A stretch of DNA of 64,000 bases from an uncultured Lachnospiraceae bacterium (GTDB taxonomy: Bacteria; Bacillota; Clostridia; Lachnospirales; Lachnospiraceae), in assembly GCA_947367855.1 (NCBI GenBank), contig CANBFE010000020.1:7509-71508 (forward strand). Reading direction: 5' to 3'. The notes below the pieces were generated by a model. It searched no databases and was not told the origin of the DNA. It saw only the letters and a program-made list of their open reading frames with translations. The position numbers and the translations under genes are program-made. Positions 25,690 through 34,154 of this stretch are shown in pieces. Position 1 is the stretch's first letter. Each line of letters opens with the position of its first letter.

Positions 25690-25946
25690 TTGGACATCCG
25701 CGGTTTTCCACCACAGGATGCTGCAGTCTCCTGCTTCGCTCCCTGCTACCTCACAGCATCCACCGCATGCTGTGTTCACAGGGTCCTGGCCTACCCAATC
25801 CGCGGCAAATGCCGCCTTCTAATGCCGTTCTTCCTTTTTTATGGCGGAAGGGCATACCATACCCCTCCGGCTATCATGGACGCGCTGTCCGGTCCTTTTG
25901 GCCTGCCGCTCCCGGCAGTTCCGCATCCCGGTAAAACCCCGGCTCA
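25690..25946 (-). ncRNA. candidate guide/omega RNA of the TnpB-like gene
   Basis: The 257 bases directly after the TnpB-like stop codon hold no gene but many helices on the minus strand: CTGCC/GGCAG, GCGGC/GCCGC with a four-base loop, CTGTG/CACAG, CAGCAT/ATGCTG and CAGGA/TCCTG. In TnpB and TldR loci the guide RNA scaffold overlaps or follows the 3' end of the gene, and the guide is the sequence just beyond it. Here the hairpins end near GCGGATGTCCAA (about 25690), so TGTGCTTTATTTTAAC at about 25674-25689 is the first-choice guide. That boundary is inferred. The RNA would run into the leader of the next gene. Confidence 0.5.
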
Positions 25947-27335
25947 TCACCGGAATTTATCCGGACAGTTATCCCTATGACCTGTCTGACGAATGATCTT
26001 TCCCTCCACTCCGCGTTTCAGCGCATTGCGGGCGGTATTGACTTTCTCCTCCGCAGTATACCCGCAGTCTCTGCAGCAGAAGATACCCTCTTTTTTCTCC
26101 CCAGCCCCGCCGCAGCAGCTGCATTCCGCGCTGATGCCCTTTCCCAGTATCTCTGCCAGTTCCACAGACTGTTCCATGCATTTCTGAACCAGACGGCCTC
26201 GGATATACCCCCGCTGCCACATGGACACGGACTGATTGATCTTCTTATTCCTGCCTCCGCCCCGGGGCCCCGGCAGTTTCGGGATATAGACGGTTCCGGG
26301 CTTTTCCTCCCGGAGAAAACGGTTCAGCTCCCGGTTGATATAACTGTGAAGCTGTTCTTCATAGCGCCGCTTTTTGGTCCGGTACTTCTTGCGCCCCGGA
26401 TTGTCCTTCCTGCTGCGGCTGTAAATGCGGGCCTGTTCTCTCACCCAGGCTGCGTATTCCGTCTGGTATTTTCCCAGACTTTCCCCGTACCTGTGTCCGG
26501 AGTCCGTGGTCAGCATGACATACATTCCAAGAGCAGCCCCCACAACTCCTTCATAATCCTCATGTTTCCGGACTGCCACATTCACGGGAACCTTAATTTC
26601 AATACGGCTTTCCTCCGGATACAGACTGATATAAAGCTGACTCCCATACTGATTGTTATCCGTGAGGGGTACGAAAATCCGTTTTCTTTTTTCCTTCACC
26701 GAAAGGTAAATTCCATGGTCTCCATAACGGTATGCCCTTTCGGCAATGGAAAATCCATCTGCAGACTCCGTATGGGGCTTTCCGTTTTTCAGGTGATATC
26801 TGCGCACCTGCCTGCACAAATAACGGCGGAGCCTTTCCTGGTCCACCTGCCGGGCCAGTTCGTCATGCTGTTTCTGAATCCCCTTCTGCAGCTCCATGGG
26901 CCTTTGGTTCAGCACGGCCTCAAACGCATTGTTCACCTTCAGCAGGAAACGGAGATAATGTTTTTCCTCTTCCGTAAAGTTTCCGTTGGCAGCAATCAAC
27001 TCCAGAAGCTTCGATTTCGTTCTGGTCCATTGTCCCTTGATGTCCCCCAGGGCATCGAAGACCGCCAGGTAAAAATATACGGAAGGCAGTCCCAGTTGAC
27101 TGCGCAGCCCGCAGGATGTCATCTCATTCTGCACGGTGTAGCCCGGCCAGAGCTTTGAAAGACTGCCAACGCCGCTGTAGCGCGCATACACATAATTCTT
27201 CACCCTGCCGTAGTCCGCAGCAATCTCCAGAAGCTTCTCCATGTCCTCCCGGCAAACCGGTTCCCGGCTGTACTGCCGGACTGTCCTGCATGTGGTTTCC
27301 GGCTGCATCCCTGCTTTTCCCTTCCAGAGAGACAT
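25947..27335 (-). CDS. TnpB-family protein with inactivated RuvC site (TldR-like, nuclease-dead)
   Basis: A 462-aa TnpB-like protein with an N-terminal helical/REC-like part, a RuvC-like part and an intact zinc ribbon (C405, C408, C421, C424). All three RuvC acidic positions look lost. Motif I reads VVGAALGMYV, with Ala268 where TnpB has Asp in GIDLG. Motif II reads TVYIPKL, with Pro352 where Glu of VxEDL is expected. Motif III reads CGYTAEEKVNTA, with Lys431 in place of the last Asp of DRDxN. The frame itself is intact, which argues for a retained function other than cutting. No TnpA and no insertion-sequence ends are present. The ATG at 27335 has GGGAGG only two bases away; the ATG at 27308 is an alternative. 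Confidence 0.82.
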   Translation of the reverse strand: MSLWKGKAGMQPETTCRTVRQYSREPVCREDMEKLLEIAADYGRVKNYVYARYSGVGSLSKLWPGYTVQNEMTSCGLRSQLGLPSVYFYLAVFDALGDIKGQWTRTKSKLLELIAANGNFTEEEKHYLRFLLKVNNAFEAVLNQRPMELQKGIQKQHDELARQVDQERLRRYLCRQVRRYHLKNGKPHTESADGFSIAERAYRYGDHGIYLSVKEKRKRIFVPLTDNNQYGSQLYISLYPEESRIEIKVPVNVAVRKHEDYEGVVGAALGMYVMLTTDSGHRYGESLGKYQTEYAAWVREQARIYSRSRKDNPGRKKYRTKKRRYEEQLHSYINRELNRFLREEKPGTVYIPKLPGPRGGGRNKKINQSVSMWQRGYIRGRLVQKCMEQSVELAEILGKGISAECSCCGGAGEKKEGIFCCRDCGYTAEEKVNTARNALKRGVEGKIIRQTGHRDNCPDKFR

Positions 27336-27350
27336 TGCCTCCCGCCCTTC

Positions 27351-27369
27351 CCAAAATGTATACTTTTGG
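27351..27369. repeat. GTATAC-centred palindrome, copy at the TnpB-like gene start
   Basis: CCAAAATGTATACTTTTGG, followed by GGGCATTTTTTT. It lies 16 bases upstream of the TnpB-like ATG and would overlap its ribosome-binding region on transcription. A better copy (27480-27497) lies 110 bases further upstream and a 40-bp version precedes the ABC transporter operon. Confidence 0.5.
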
Positions 27370-27479
27370 GGGCATTTTTTTACGGTAAAATATTTATTTA
27401 ATATAAACAAAAAAATAGGGTTAAGTTTATTGACTTTTTGTCGATAATATTATAGAATATGAGAACCTCATAACTGATT

Positions 27480-27497
27480 CAAAAAGTATACTTTTTG
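27480..27497. repeat. GTATAC-centred perfect palindrome upstream of the TnpB-like gene
   Basis: CAAAAAGTATACTTTTTG is an exact 18-bp palindrome followed by AGACATTCTTTTTC. The same core and a similar flank (GGAACATTGTTT) occur at 38558-38597. Within the 258-base gene-free region 27336-27593 there is also a plus-strand TTGACT-17-TAGAAT (about 27430-27458) with no gene behind it. Confidence 0.55.
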
Positions 27498-27593
27498 AGA
27501 CATTCTTTTTCTTTCCAACCCGGATCAGCCTACATCCCCAACACACCCTTCACCATTTTTACATAGGAACCGTTCCGGAGTGTGAGTGTTGAT

Positions 27594-28865
27594 TTAATGA
27601 TATTTCCCGCAGAACCTCCTCCATTTTCCCCTTGCGCACAGCATGGACGCCAGGCCCAGAATACCCACTGCAATCCACAGCCCCACCACAGCCTTCCAGC
27701 CGGAGCCCTCCGCCACGGCGCCGAAACCGTAGGTAGAGAGGGAGCTTCCCACATAGGTAGCTGCGTTTAAGATGCCGGACACTGTGGAAACCTTGCCGAA
27801 CCCGGCGAAATGTCCCGGAACCCTGCTGATCAGCATCAGGTTGATGCCGTGCATACAGCCTGTGATCAGGGTCATCATCAGGATGCATACCGCAGGCGCG
27901 CTGTCAAAGGCCATGAGCATCAGCCCTCCCGACAGGGCTCCCGCCCCGAAAAGCAGAGCGGCCGTGGAGACCTCGCTCTTTATGCGGCTCAGCAGAAAAG
28001 AGGCAAACAGAGTGCTGAACACGGCAAACACGGGAAGCGCAGCCGCGGACAGGATGGAACTGGAATTGCTCATCCCGAACGTCTCGCTCATGTATACAGG
28101 CATCCATGTAGTGATTCCGTCCCGAAGGGTTCCCTGGAGGACAATGGCCAGAAGAATGAAAATCAGGGGAGCCTCCGCAAACAGCCGGGGGAAGGAGAAG
28201 GATGCCCTGCCAACCGACTGTTGCCCCGCCTCTTCCGTCCCACTCTCTGTCCGCTGCCCGTCTGCCCCTTCCGCCTTCTCCGCCCGGCTGCCCAGTCCCA
28301 GGGTTTTCACAAGCCAGAAAAAGGCAGCCGCAGTCCCCAGAACCGCAGGAGCGATAAACACGGCTTTCCAGCCGGATACCCGTATGCATACAGGCGTTAA
28401 AACATAAATCGCTATGGTGGCTGCGGAGGATGCCATGGATACCAGGACACAGCTGAGCCTGTACCATCTGTCATCCAGCATCTCCGCCATGATGCGCACC
28501 ATGGGCGGCCAGAGCATGGACTGGAAAAATCCGTTGAGGCACCATACCGGGACAATCACGCTCATTCTGGGAAACAGCGCTACAGCCAGATTACAGGCGG
28601 ATGCCCCTGCCAGGCCTCCGAAGATCATTTTCTGCGGGCTGAACCGGTCTCCCAGAAAGCCGCAGACCAACTGCCCAACCCCATAGCTCAGAAAGCACAT
28701 GGTCACAGGCAGTCCGGCAATGCTTTTCCCTATCCCCAGGGCGCTCTGCAGTTCCACCATGCAGGCCGCATAATTCAGTCTTGTCAGATAACTCATAAAA
28801 TAGGCAAGACAGCATAAAAAGCAGAGAAACCTCATCTCTTTTTCTGATGTAAGTCTTTTTGTCAT
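27594..28865 (-). CDS. MFS transporter, OPA/GlpT-like
   Basis: A 423-aa membrane protein with about 12 hydrophobic segments in two halves separated by a hydrophilic loop (about residues 195-230). The YLTRLNYAACMVELQSALG start and GDRFSPQKMIFGGL after segment 2 fit the organophosphate:phosphate antiporter branch of the MFS. It follows the GH3 gene by 63 bases and probably ends that operon, suggesting export or import of a sugar or sugar phosphate from glycan breakdown. The ATG at 28865 is preferred, as the longer frame begins with TTG and has no ribosome site. Substrate unknown. Confidence 0.83.
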   Translation of the reverse strand: MTKRLTSEKEMRFLCFLCCLAYFMSYLTRLNYAACMVELQSALGIGKSIAGLPVTMCFLSYGVGQLVCGFLGDRFSPQKMIFGGLAGASACNLAVALFPRMSVIVPVWCLNGFFQSMLWPPMVRIMAEMLDDRWYRLSCVLVSMASSAATIAIYVLTPVCIRVSGWKAVFIAPAVLGTAAAFFWLVKTLGLGSRAEKAEGADGQRTESGTEEAGQQSVGRASFSFPRLFAEAPLIFILLAIVLQGTLRDGITTWMPVYMSETFGMSNSSSILSAAALPVFAVFSTLFASFLLSRIKSEVSTAALLFGAGALSGGLMLMAFDSAPAVCILMMTLITGCMHGINLMLISRVPGHFAGFGKVSTVSGILNAATYVGSSLSTYGFGAVAEGSGWKAVVGLWIAVGILGLASMLCARGKWRRFCGKYH

Positions 28866-28928
28866 AGCAGACAGTCTCCTCCCAGGCCTTCCTTTATTGC
28901 TCTCCGGCAATCCGGCCTTTAGCTGCGC

Positions 28929-31592
28929 CTATTCCCTGATCTCAAATTCTCCGGTGAGCAGAATATCCGCAGAATTATCTCCCACCATGACCCGGAATAC
29001 GCCAGGCTCCACATGCCACTCAAAGTTCCGGTTCAGTGTGCGCATCTGCCTGGAGCCGATTTTAAGCTCCACCCTCCTGCTCTCCCCGGGGTCCAGAGCA
29101 ATCTTCTGAAAGCCCGCCAGTTCCTTCCTGGGTTTCACGGTGCTGGAAACCATATCCCGCACATAAAGCTGCGCCGTCTCCTGGCCGAAGCGTCCCCCCG
29201 TATTGGTCACGGTAAAGGAAACCTTCACCTCCGCGCCCTTTTCCACAGCCTCCGCAGTCAGGCCGTCCCCCTCCACCTGCAGATCGCTGTACGCAAAATT
29301 GGTGTAGGTGAGGCCGTAGCCGAAGGGATACAGGGGATTCCAGTCCATCTCCACATAGCGCCATCCGCCTCCGGGCATCCGGTTATAATTGCAGGGAACC
29401 TGTCCCACGCTTCTGGGGAAGGACATGGGCAGCCGTCCGGAGGGATACGTTTTTCCGAACAGCACTTCCGCAATGGCTCTGCCTCCCTTTTCCCCCGGGA
29501 ACCAGCATTCCAGAATGGCCGGGATATGGGCTTCCTCCCAGGTCAGGGCAAGGGGCCTGCCGTTCTGCAGCACCAGAACCACCGGGGTTCCCGTGGCCGC
29601 GATTTCTTTCAGGAATTCCTGCTGCTTTCCGGGCAGTATCAGGTCCGTCCGGTCCAGATTCTCGCCGCTGGTCTCCCCATTGTCCCCCAGACAGACAACC
29701 GCCACATCCGCTTTTTTCACCAGCTCCAGGGCAGGATTCCAGTCCTCCCGGCCCTTGTTGTAGCCCAGGACCACCCTGGCGCCTCTGGCGTCATTGCAGA
29801 ATTCCAGGCGGATATCGTATTCCCTGCCTGCCTCAAAGGCAAAGTCCGCCATTCTTGCTTCACCCTCGGTCTCTCCTGCGGTTTTTTCCGTCTTCCGCTC
29901 TCCATCCGAAAGATTCCATGCGTCGATTAACAGTTTTCCGTCTACATATAAACGCATGCTGTCCTGACCGGGAATGGCAAGGCAGCCCCGGAAGCTGCTC
30001 CGGGCCTTCAGCTTTCCGGTCCATGCCACGGAGAAGCATTCCGCGTTCACATCCGCATGGGGCTTGGCATAAATCCAGTTGAAATTCACCATATAGTCCC
30101 TGCGGGTCACCACAGGGTCTCCGCTGAGATCCCAGTTATTGTAATAGCGGGCGGTAAGCCCCTCCTCTCCCGTCTCATCAACAAACCAGTCGGGGTGGAA
30201 GGGAAAAACCTTCTCTCCCAGGTAGCTGCAGCCTTTTTCGTAGAGAACCGTCCTGCCCTCCCCTGCAAGCTGCCGGATGCCGTCCAAAACCGTCACCTTA
30301 TGGGAATCGGCTGTCCTCGGGGCATAATCCCCAAGCGCCGCCTCGTCCGCCCCCGGCCCCACCACGGCAACGGTTCTGCAGGAATCGGACAGGGGAAGAA
30401 GATGCTTTTCGTTTTTCAGCAGACAAATGGACTTTCTGGCGATATCCAGTGCAGTCTCCTGATGGGCTTCGCAGTTCACGGTCCTGTCGTAAAGACTTTC
30501 GTCCACATAAGGATTCTCAAACAGTCCCAAAGCAAATTTCAGCTTCAGCACACGCCCGCAGGCTGTATCCAGCACTTCCTCTGACATCTCGCCGCTCTCA
30601 ATGAGGCTGCGGATGCTCTCCATCCACTCCTCATGGGTGAAATCATACAGCTGCAGGTCAACCCCCGCCTCCAAACCCTGCCGGATGGCTTCCCGGTTAT
30701 CCTTTGCCGTGGAAAAACTGCCCTTTAACCGCGCCACTGCCGTCATGTCGGAGCGCACAAAGCCGGGCATGCCGTACTGCCCCCGGAGCACCTCCGTCAG
30801 CAGCTCATGGTCCGACGCCACAGGCTGTCCGTCAATGGCAGCATAGGAACACATGGTATTCCAGGCCCCGCCCTCCACAAACGCCTGCTCAAAAATCGGC
30901 AGTCCCCAGGCGTACACGTCATGCCTCCCCATGGCGGAAGGCGCGCAGTTCAGCCCTCCCACAGGAGTTCCGTAACCGCAGTAATGCTTTGGCTCCGCAG
31001 CCACTGTATCCGGATGCCTCAGGTCCTTTCCCTGCATTCCCCTGACAATCTCCCTGGCAAATTCGCCGCCCAGATAGGTATCCTCTCCGAAGGCTTCCTC
31101 CACCCTGCCGTACCGGGGATCCCAACTTAAGTCCATCACGGGATTCCAGGTCTCGTGGACGCCGCTGGCCCTTGCCTCCGCAGCTATGGCATGGCCCATC
31201 CGCCTGCCCAGTTCCGGCTCGAAGGTGCCTGCCAGACCGATCTGCTGAGGGAAACAGGTGGCATAACCGTCAAGAAGTCCGTGCAGCGCTTCCTCGCTGA
31301 AGAGAAAAGGAATCCTCAGGCGGGTCTTTTCCACTGCATAGCGCTGCAGTTTGTTGGCAAGCTGCGGAGAGGCGGAGCGGAACTGGACGCTGCCCACGCT
31401 TCTTCCGTTTAAAGCTGCCTCAAATTCATCCCAGCGAAACTCTTCCACCCTCTCCTGGGCATTTCTCTTCACATAATCACCGATGATGGAATACTGGTCT
31501 GTCTGCAAAATTTTTTCTTCCAGAGTCATCCTGGACATCAGGTCCGCCACCCGCTCCTCTATGGGCAGAGACCCGTTCTTATACTTTTCCAT
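28929..31592 (-). CDS. GH3 beta-glycosidase with PA14-like insertion and FnIII-like C-terminus
   Basis: An 887-aa hydrolase of beta-glucosidase type. The catalytic nucleophile is D282 in GFVRSDMTAV, and the KH motif (K202, H203) and GVHETWNPVMDLSWDPRYGR are typical GH3. Between the two GH3 domains lies a PA14-like segment (about 410-560: GLTARYYNNWDLSGDP ... MRLYVDGKLLIDAW). The C-terminal 100 residues are FnIII-like. No signal peptide, so it acts on imported oligosaccharides. The start at 31592 has GGGAGG; the frame extends to 31682 but overlaps the upstream gene. Exact sugar specificity (glucose, xylose, GlcNAc) is not readable. Confidence 0.93.
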   Translation of the reverse strand: MEKYKNGSLPIEERVADLMSRMTLEEKILQTDQYSIIGDYVKRNAQERVEEFRWDEFEAALNGRSVGSVQFRSASPQLANKLQRYAVEKTRLRIPFLFSEEALHGLLDGYATCFPQQIGLAGTFEPELGRRMGHAIAAEARASGVHETWNPVMDLSWDPRYGRVEEAFGEDTYLGGEFAREIVRGMQGKDLRHPDTVAAEPKHYCGYGTPVGGLNCAPSAMGRHDVYAWGLPIFEQAFVEGGAWNTMCSYAAIDGQPVASDHELLTEVLRGQYGMPGFVRSDMTAVARLKGSFSTAKDNREAIRQGLEAGVDLQLYDFTHEEWMESIRSLIESGEMSEEVLDTACGRVLKLKFALGLFENPYVDESLYDRTVNCEAHQETALDIARKSICLLKNEKHLLPLSDSCRTVAVVGPGADEAALGDYAPRTADSHKVTVLDGIRQLAGEGRTVLYEKGCSYLGEKVFPFHPDWFVDETGEEGLTARYYNNWDLSGDPVVTRRDYMVNFNWIYAKPHADVNAECFSVAWTGKLKARSSFRGCLAIPGQDSMRLYVDGKLLIDAWNLSDGERKTEKTAGETEGEARMADFAFEAGREYDIRLEFCNDARGARVVLGYNKGREDWNPALELVKKADVAVVCLGDNGETSGENLDRTDLILPGKQQEFLKEIAATGTPVVLVLQNGRPLALTWEEAHIPAILECWFPGEKGGRAIAEVLFGKTYPSGRLPMSFPRSVGQVPCNYNRMPGGGWRYVEMDWNPLYPFGYGLTYTNFAYSDLQVEGDGLTAEAVEKGAEVKVSFTVTNTGGRFGQETAQLYVRDMVSSTVKPRKELAGFQKIALDPGESRRVELKIGSRQMRTLNRNFEWHVEPGVFRVMVGDNSADILLTGEFEIRE

Positions 31593-31678
31593 ATTTTCCG
31601 TTTCCTCCCTTTTCTGAACTATACAGCAGTTTTCCGTTTTCGTCCATGTATTTTCCTGTCCAATTGACAGTCTCGGAC

Positions 31679-34120
31679 TCATCCCGTGATAAAACTCACT
31701 GTCCCCAGGTCATTTTCAGCCAACGCGCGCATATTTTCTTCCAGGCTTCCCTCCCGAAGCTCCAGAGCGTAGCAGAATTCCCCGAAACCGGACAAATCCA
31801 TCTTAAAATTGGTCTCCCAGGTATTGTTCATGATCCAGCTGTATACGGGACGATGATTATTTTCTTCCTTGTTATCGCACAGCACAATGGGATGGCTCTC
31901 CATCTCCCCCATGTAGAGCAGAGGCGTATCCAGGGTATTGATGAGAATGCCCTGGTTTCCGTTCTGGTACAGCAGTCCCTCGTCCGCCATATAGTATTCC
32001 ATATTCGTGCCCGGAAGCTGATCCACACCCGGACGCATGGCCACGCCGCCATTGTGGATATAAAGCGCGCTCTCCGGCAGATTCAGGGACAGGGGCAGAT
32101 AAATACTCTCAATGTCCCGGCTTAAGGTTTTGGCTATGCGGAAGGTGAACTCGATTCTGGGCAGCTGTTTATACATCTTGATGATAACGCTGCTGTAGGA
32201 AGTACCCTCCAGATCAAAGACCAGCTCCGTTCTGTCAAACACGGGGCCGTGATCCAGAATCCGGATATCTTTCAGGTCTCCCTGATACTGCGCCGCGTGA
32301 AGTCCCCGAATATTCCGTCCCAGCGCAGCCCGTTCCCCATAGACACCTTTACGGATTTCCGTATTTTCATAAATGGGGGTGAAGAAATTTTCCAGGACAT
32401 CCCCGCCTTCCATTCCCCCTTTCAGCATTTCTCTGCCGGACTGTTTATTATAGAAAGAAGTAATGCCCTCCCCTGTCTTCCAGGAAATCCGAAACCAGGG
32501 GTTCTCCAATCCGTAGGGAAGCTTATAGCTTTCCCTGTCATAGTCGTTGACGATATCCCTTACCCGTTCGGCCCCCACCCAGGCCGCGCGGGAGTAAAGC
32601 CCCTGCTCAGGCGCAGGCTTCTCCTCATAGGCGAACAGCTTCTCCTCACCCGGCTGAAATTCCGCCGCAAAACTCACCCGCACTCCCCTGGGATGAGACG
32701 AGAGCTGGACTGCCAGTTCCTCTCCCGTCTTTTTATCCGTCACCTTCATGCCAGGAATTCCCGCTGTCTCCACATAGAATTCCACGGGAAGCAGTCCCTT
32801 CCTGCCGCTCATGGAGATGGCTTTTACCTCCCCTGCATTATTGTAATAGCGCAGGATGTCCCCCAACAGATGATACTGCTGAATCCTCCGCAGGGACGCC
32901 GCCTCATGGGCCCTGGAGGCATAACCTGTCTTGCGGATATCCAGGTTTGTCACCATGGTCTCGTAAGGGCTCCCTATGGTGGCGGAGTGTCCCCAGGTAT
33001 GCTCCGCGTACAGAAGGGCATTGTGGGCGCAGTCTTCTGCAAGGGCCTGGTTATGCACGCCGGTTTTCTCCTCCAGGCGGTCGCAGATATGGGAAATCCG
33101 CAGTGCCTCCCTGTAATGCTTCACAGCGTAGGGGGTGCTTCCCACGCCGTTGCCCCACCAGTCATTCATTGCCCCACGGTATACCGGGGCGTCCGCAGTC
33201 TTTTCCCGGATCAGGTCATACAGCTCCTGCAGGGTCACCATATGCAGGGTGACCTCCTCTCCGAAACGCCGGTTAAAAGCATTCACTGCAGCGATAATGG
33301 CCGGATTGGCAGGCGCGTTGTCGGAGAAAACGCCGCTGACGCTTGTGATATAAAAGTCGTAAGGATAACCGCTCTCCTCATATTCCGCAATGCTTTTTCC
33401 CAGCTTATCATGCAGGGCTTCCAAAGCCGCTGCGTCGTTGTCCTGCTGCGCTGCTGCCCCGGCCGCATCCGTTCCGTCCCTGCCTGCATCGCTCCCTGTC
33501 CTGTAATTCACATTTTTGCTGAAAACAATTCCCAGGGAATTTCCCAGATTGTAATGCTCCCCGCTCCACACCAACAGCCGCTTTCCCGCTTCGTTTTCCC
33601 AGAAATAGGGCTTCTGGTTCTGGTACAGGGGATACATGCCGTGATGGGTATGGATATTGGTAAATAAAAATTCGATGCCGTTATTGATCAGCACATCCCT
33701 CGCCCCCAGGGAAATGCCGTTGATATCCGCATTCATTGCCGTTTTCACCGGACATCCCCGGGCCGTAAAGATTTCCTGCATCCGGGCGGTCTTTTGATGC
33801 AGCATCTCTACCTCCGTCAGGTCTGTACCGTTGAGATAAGAGGCCGAAATGCCGATATTTCCTCTCCGAACCAACTCGAAAAAGTCCGCCTTTTCCTCTT
33901 CGGAGGCGCTCTCCAGGAACTGTTCCACACAGAAGTAAGTCTCACAGTTCCATTTGAAATCTTTCTCCCGGCTTCCGGTTTCCCAGCCCTTTCTTATAAT
34001 AGCAATGGCATTCCGTATATTGTTTATTTGATTATAGATAATCTGTTCCTGCAGATCCGTGTACCCGATGTCTGTGTGGGAGTGGTGGATTATGTATACG
34101 TCTTTGATTTTACTTCCCAT
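31679..34120 (-). CDS. GH38-like glycoside hydrolase (alpha-mannosidase superfamily)
   Basis: An 813-aa cytoplasmic protein. The metal-binding HHSHTDIGYTD (residues 12-22) and the nucleophile region MNADINGISLG fit the GH38 catalytic fold. An HTWGHSATIG segment supplies further ligands, and the C-terminal half is beta-sandwich-like as in GH38. Low-complexity Asp/Ala/Gly insertion (SDAGRDGTDAAGAAAQQDNDAAAL) near residue 245 lies on a probable loop. AAGGAG six bases before the ATG at 34120 defines the start. It sits between the GH95 and GH3 genes. Divergent GH38-like proteins need not cut mannose, so substrate is left open. Confidence 0.8.
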   Translation of the reverse strand: MGSKIKDVYIIHHSHTDIGYTDLQEQIIYNQINNIRNAIAIIRKGWETGSREKDFKWNCETYFCVEQFLESASEEEKADFFELVRRGNIGISASYLNGTDLTEVEMLHQKTARMQEIFTARGCPVKTAMNADINGISLGARDVLINNGIEFLFTNIHTHHGMYPLYQNQKPYFWENEAGKRLLVWSGEHYNLGNSLGIVFSKNVNYRTGSDAGRDGTDAAGAAAQQDNDAAALEALHDKLGKSIAEYEESGYPYDFYITSVSGVFSDNAPANPAIIAAVNAFNRRFGEEVTLHMVTLQELYDLIREKTADAPVYRGAMNDWWGNGVGSTPYAVKHYREALRISHICDRLEEKTGVHNQALAEDCAHNALLYAEHTWGHSATIGSPYETMVTNLDIRKTGYASRAHEAASLRRIQQYHLLGDILRYYNNAGEVKAISMSGRKGLLPVEFYVETAGIPGMKVTDKKTGEELAVQLSSHPRGVRVSFAAEFQPGEEKLFAYEEKPAPEQGLYSRAAWVGAERVRDIVNDYDRESYKLPYGLENPWFRISWKTGEGITSFYNKQSGREMLKGGMEGGDVLENFFTPIYENTEIRKGVYGERAALGRNIRGLHAAQYQGDLKDIRILDHGPVFDRTELVFDLEGTSYSSVIIKMYKQLPRIEFTFRIAKTLSRDIESIYLPLSLNLPESALYIHNGGVAMRPGVDQLPGTNMEYYMADEGLLYQNGNQGILINTLDTPLLYMGEMESHPIVLCDNKEENNHRPVYSWIMNNTWETNFKMDLSGFGEFCYALELREGSLEENMRALAENDLGTVSFITG

Positions 34121-34154
34121 AGTTTCTCCTTTTTGGCCATGCACGGTCTGCTCC

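Noticed and set aside
25947..27335. Active IS200/IS605 transposon
   Set aside because: There is no TnpA, no hairpin-flanked ends could be found, and the RuvC residues needed for TnpB cutting are replaced.
27428..27458. Plus-strand promoter-like TTGACT-17-TAGAAT
   Set aside because: No plus-strand gene follows before the convergent MFS gene; it may be chance in an A+T-rich spacer, or drive an antisense RNA, but nothing supports that.
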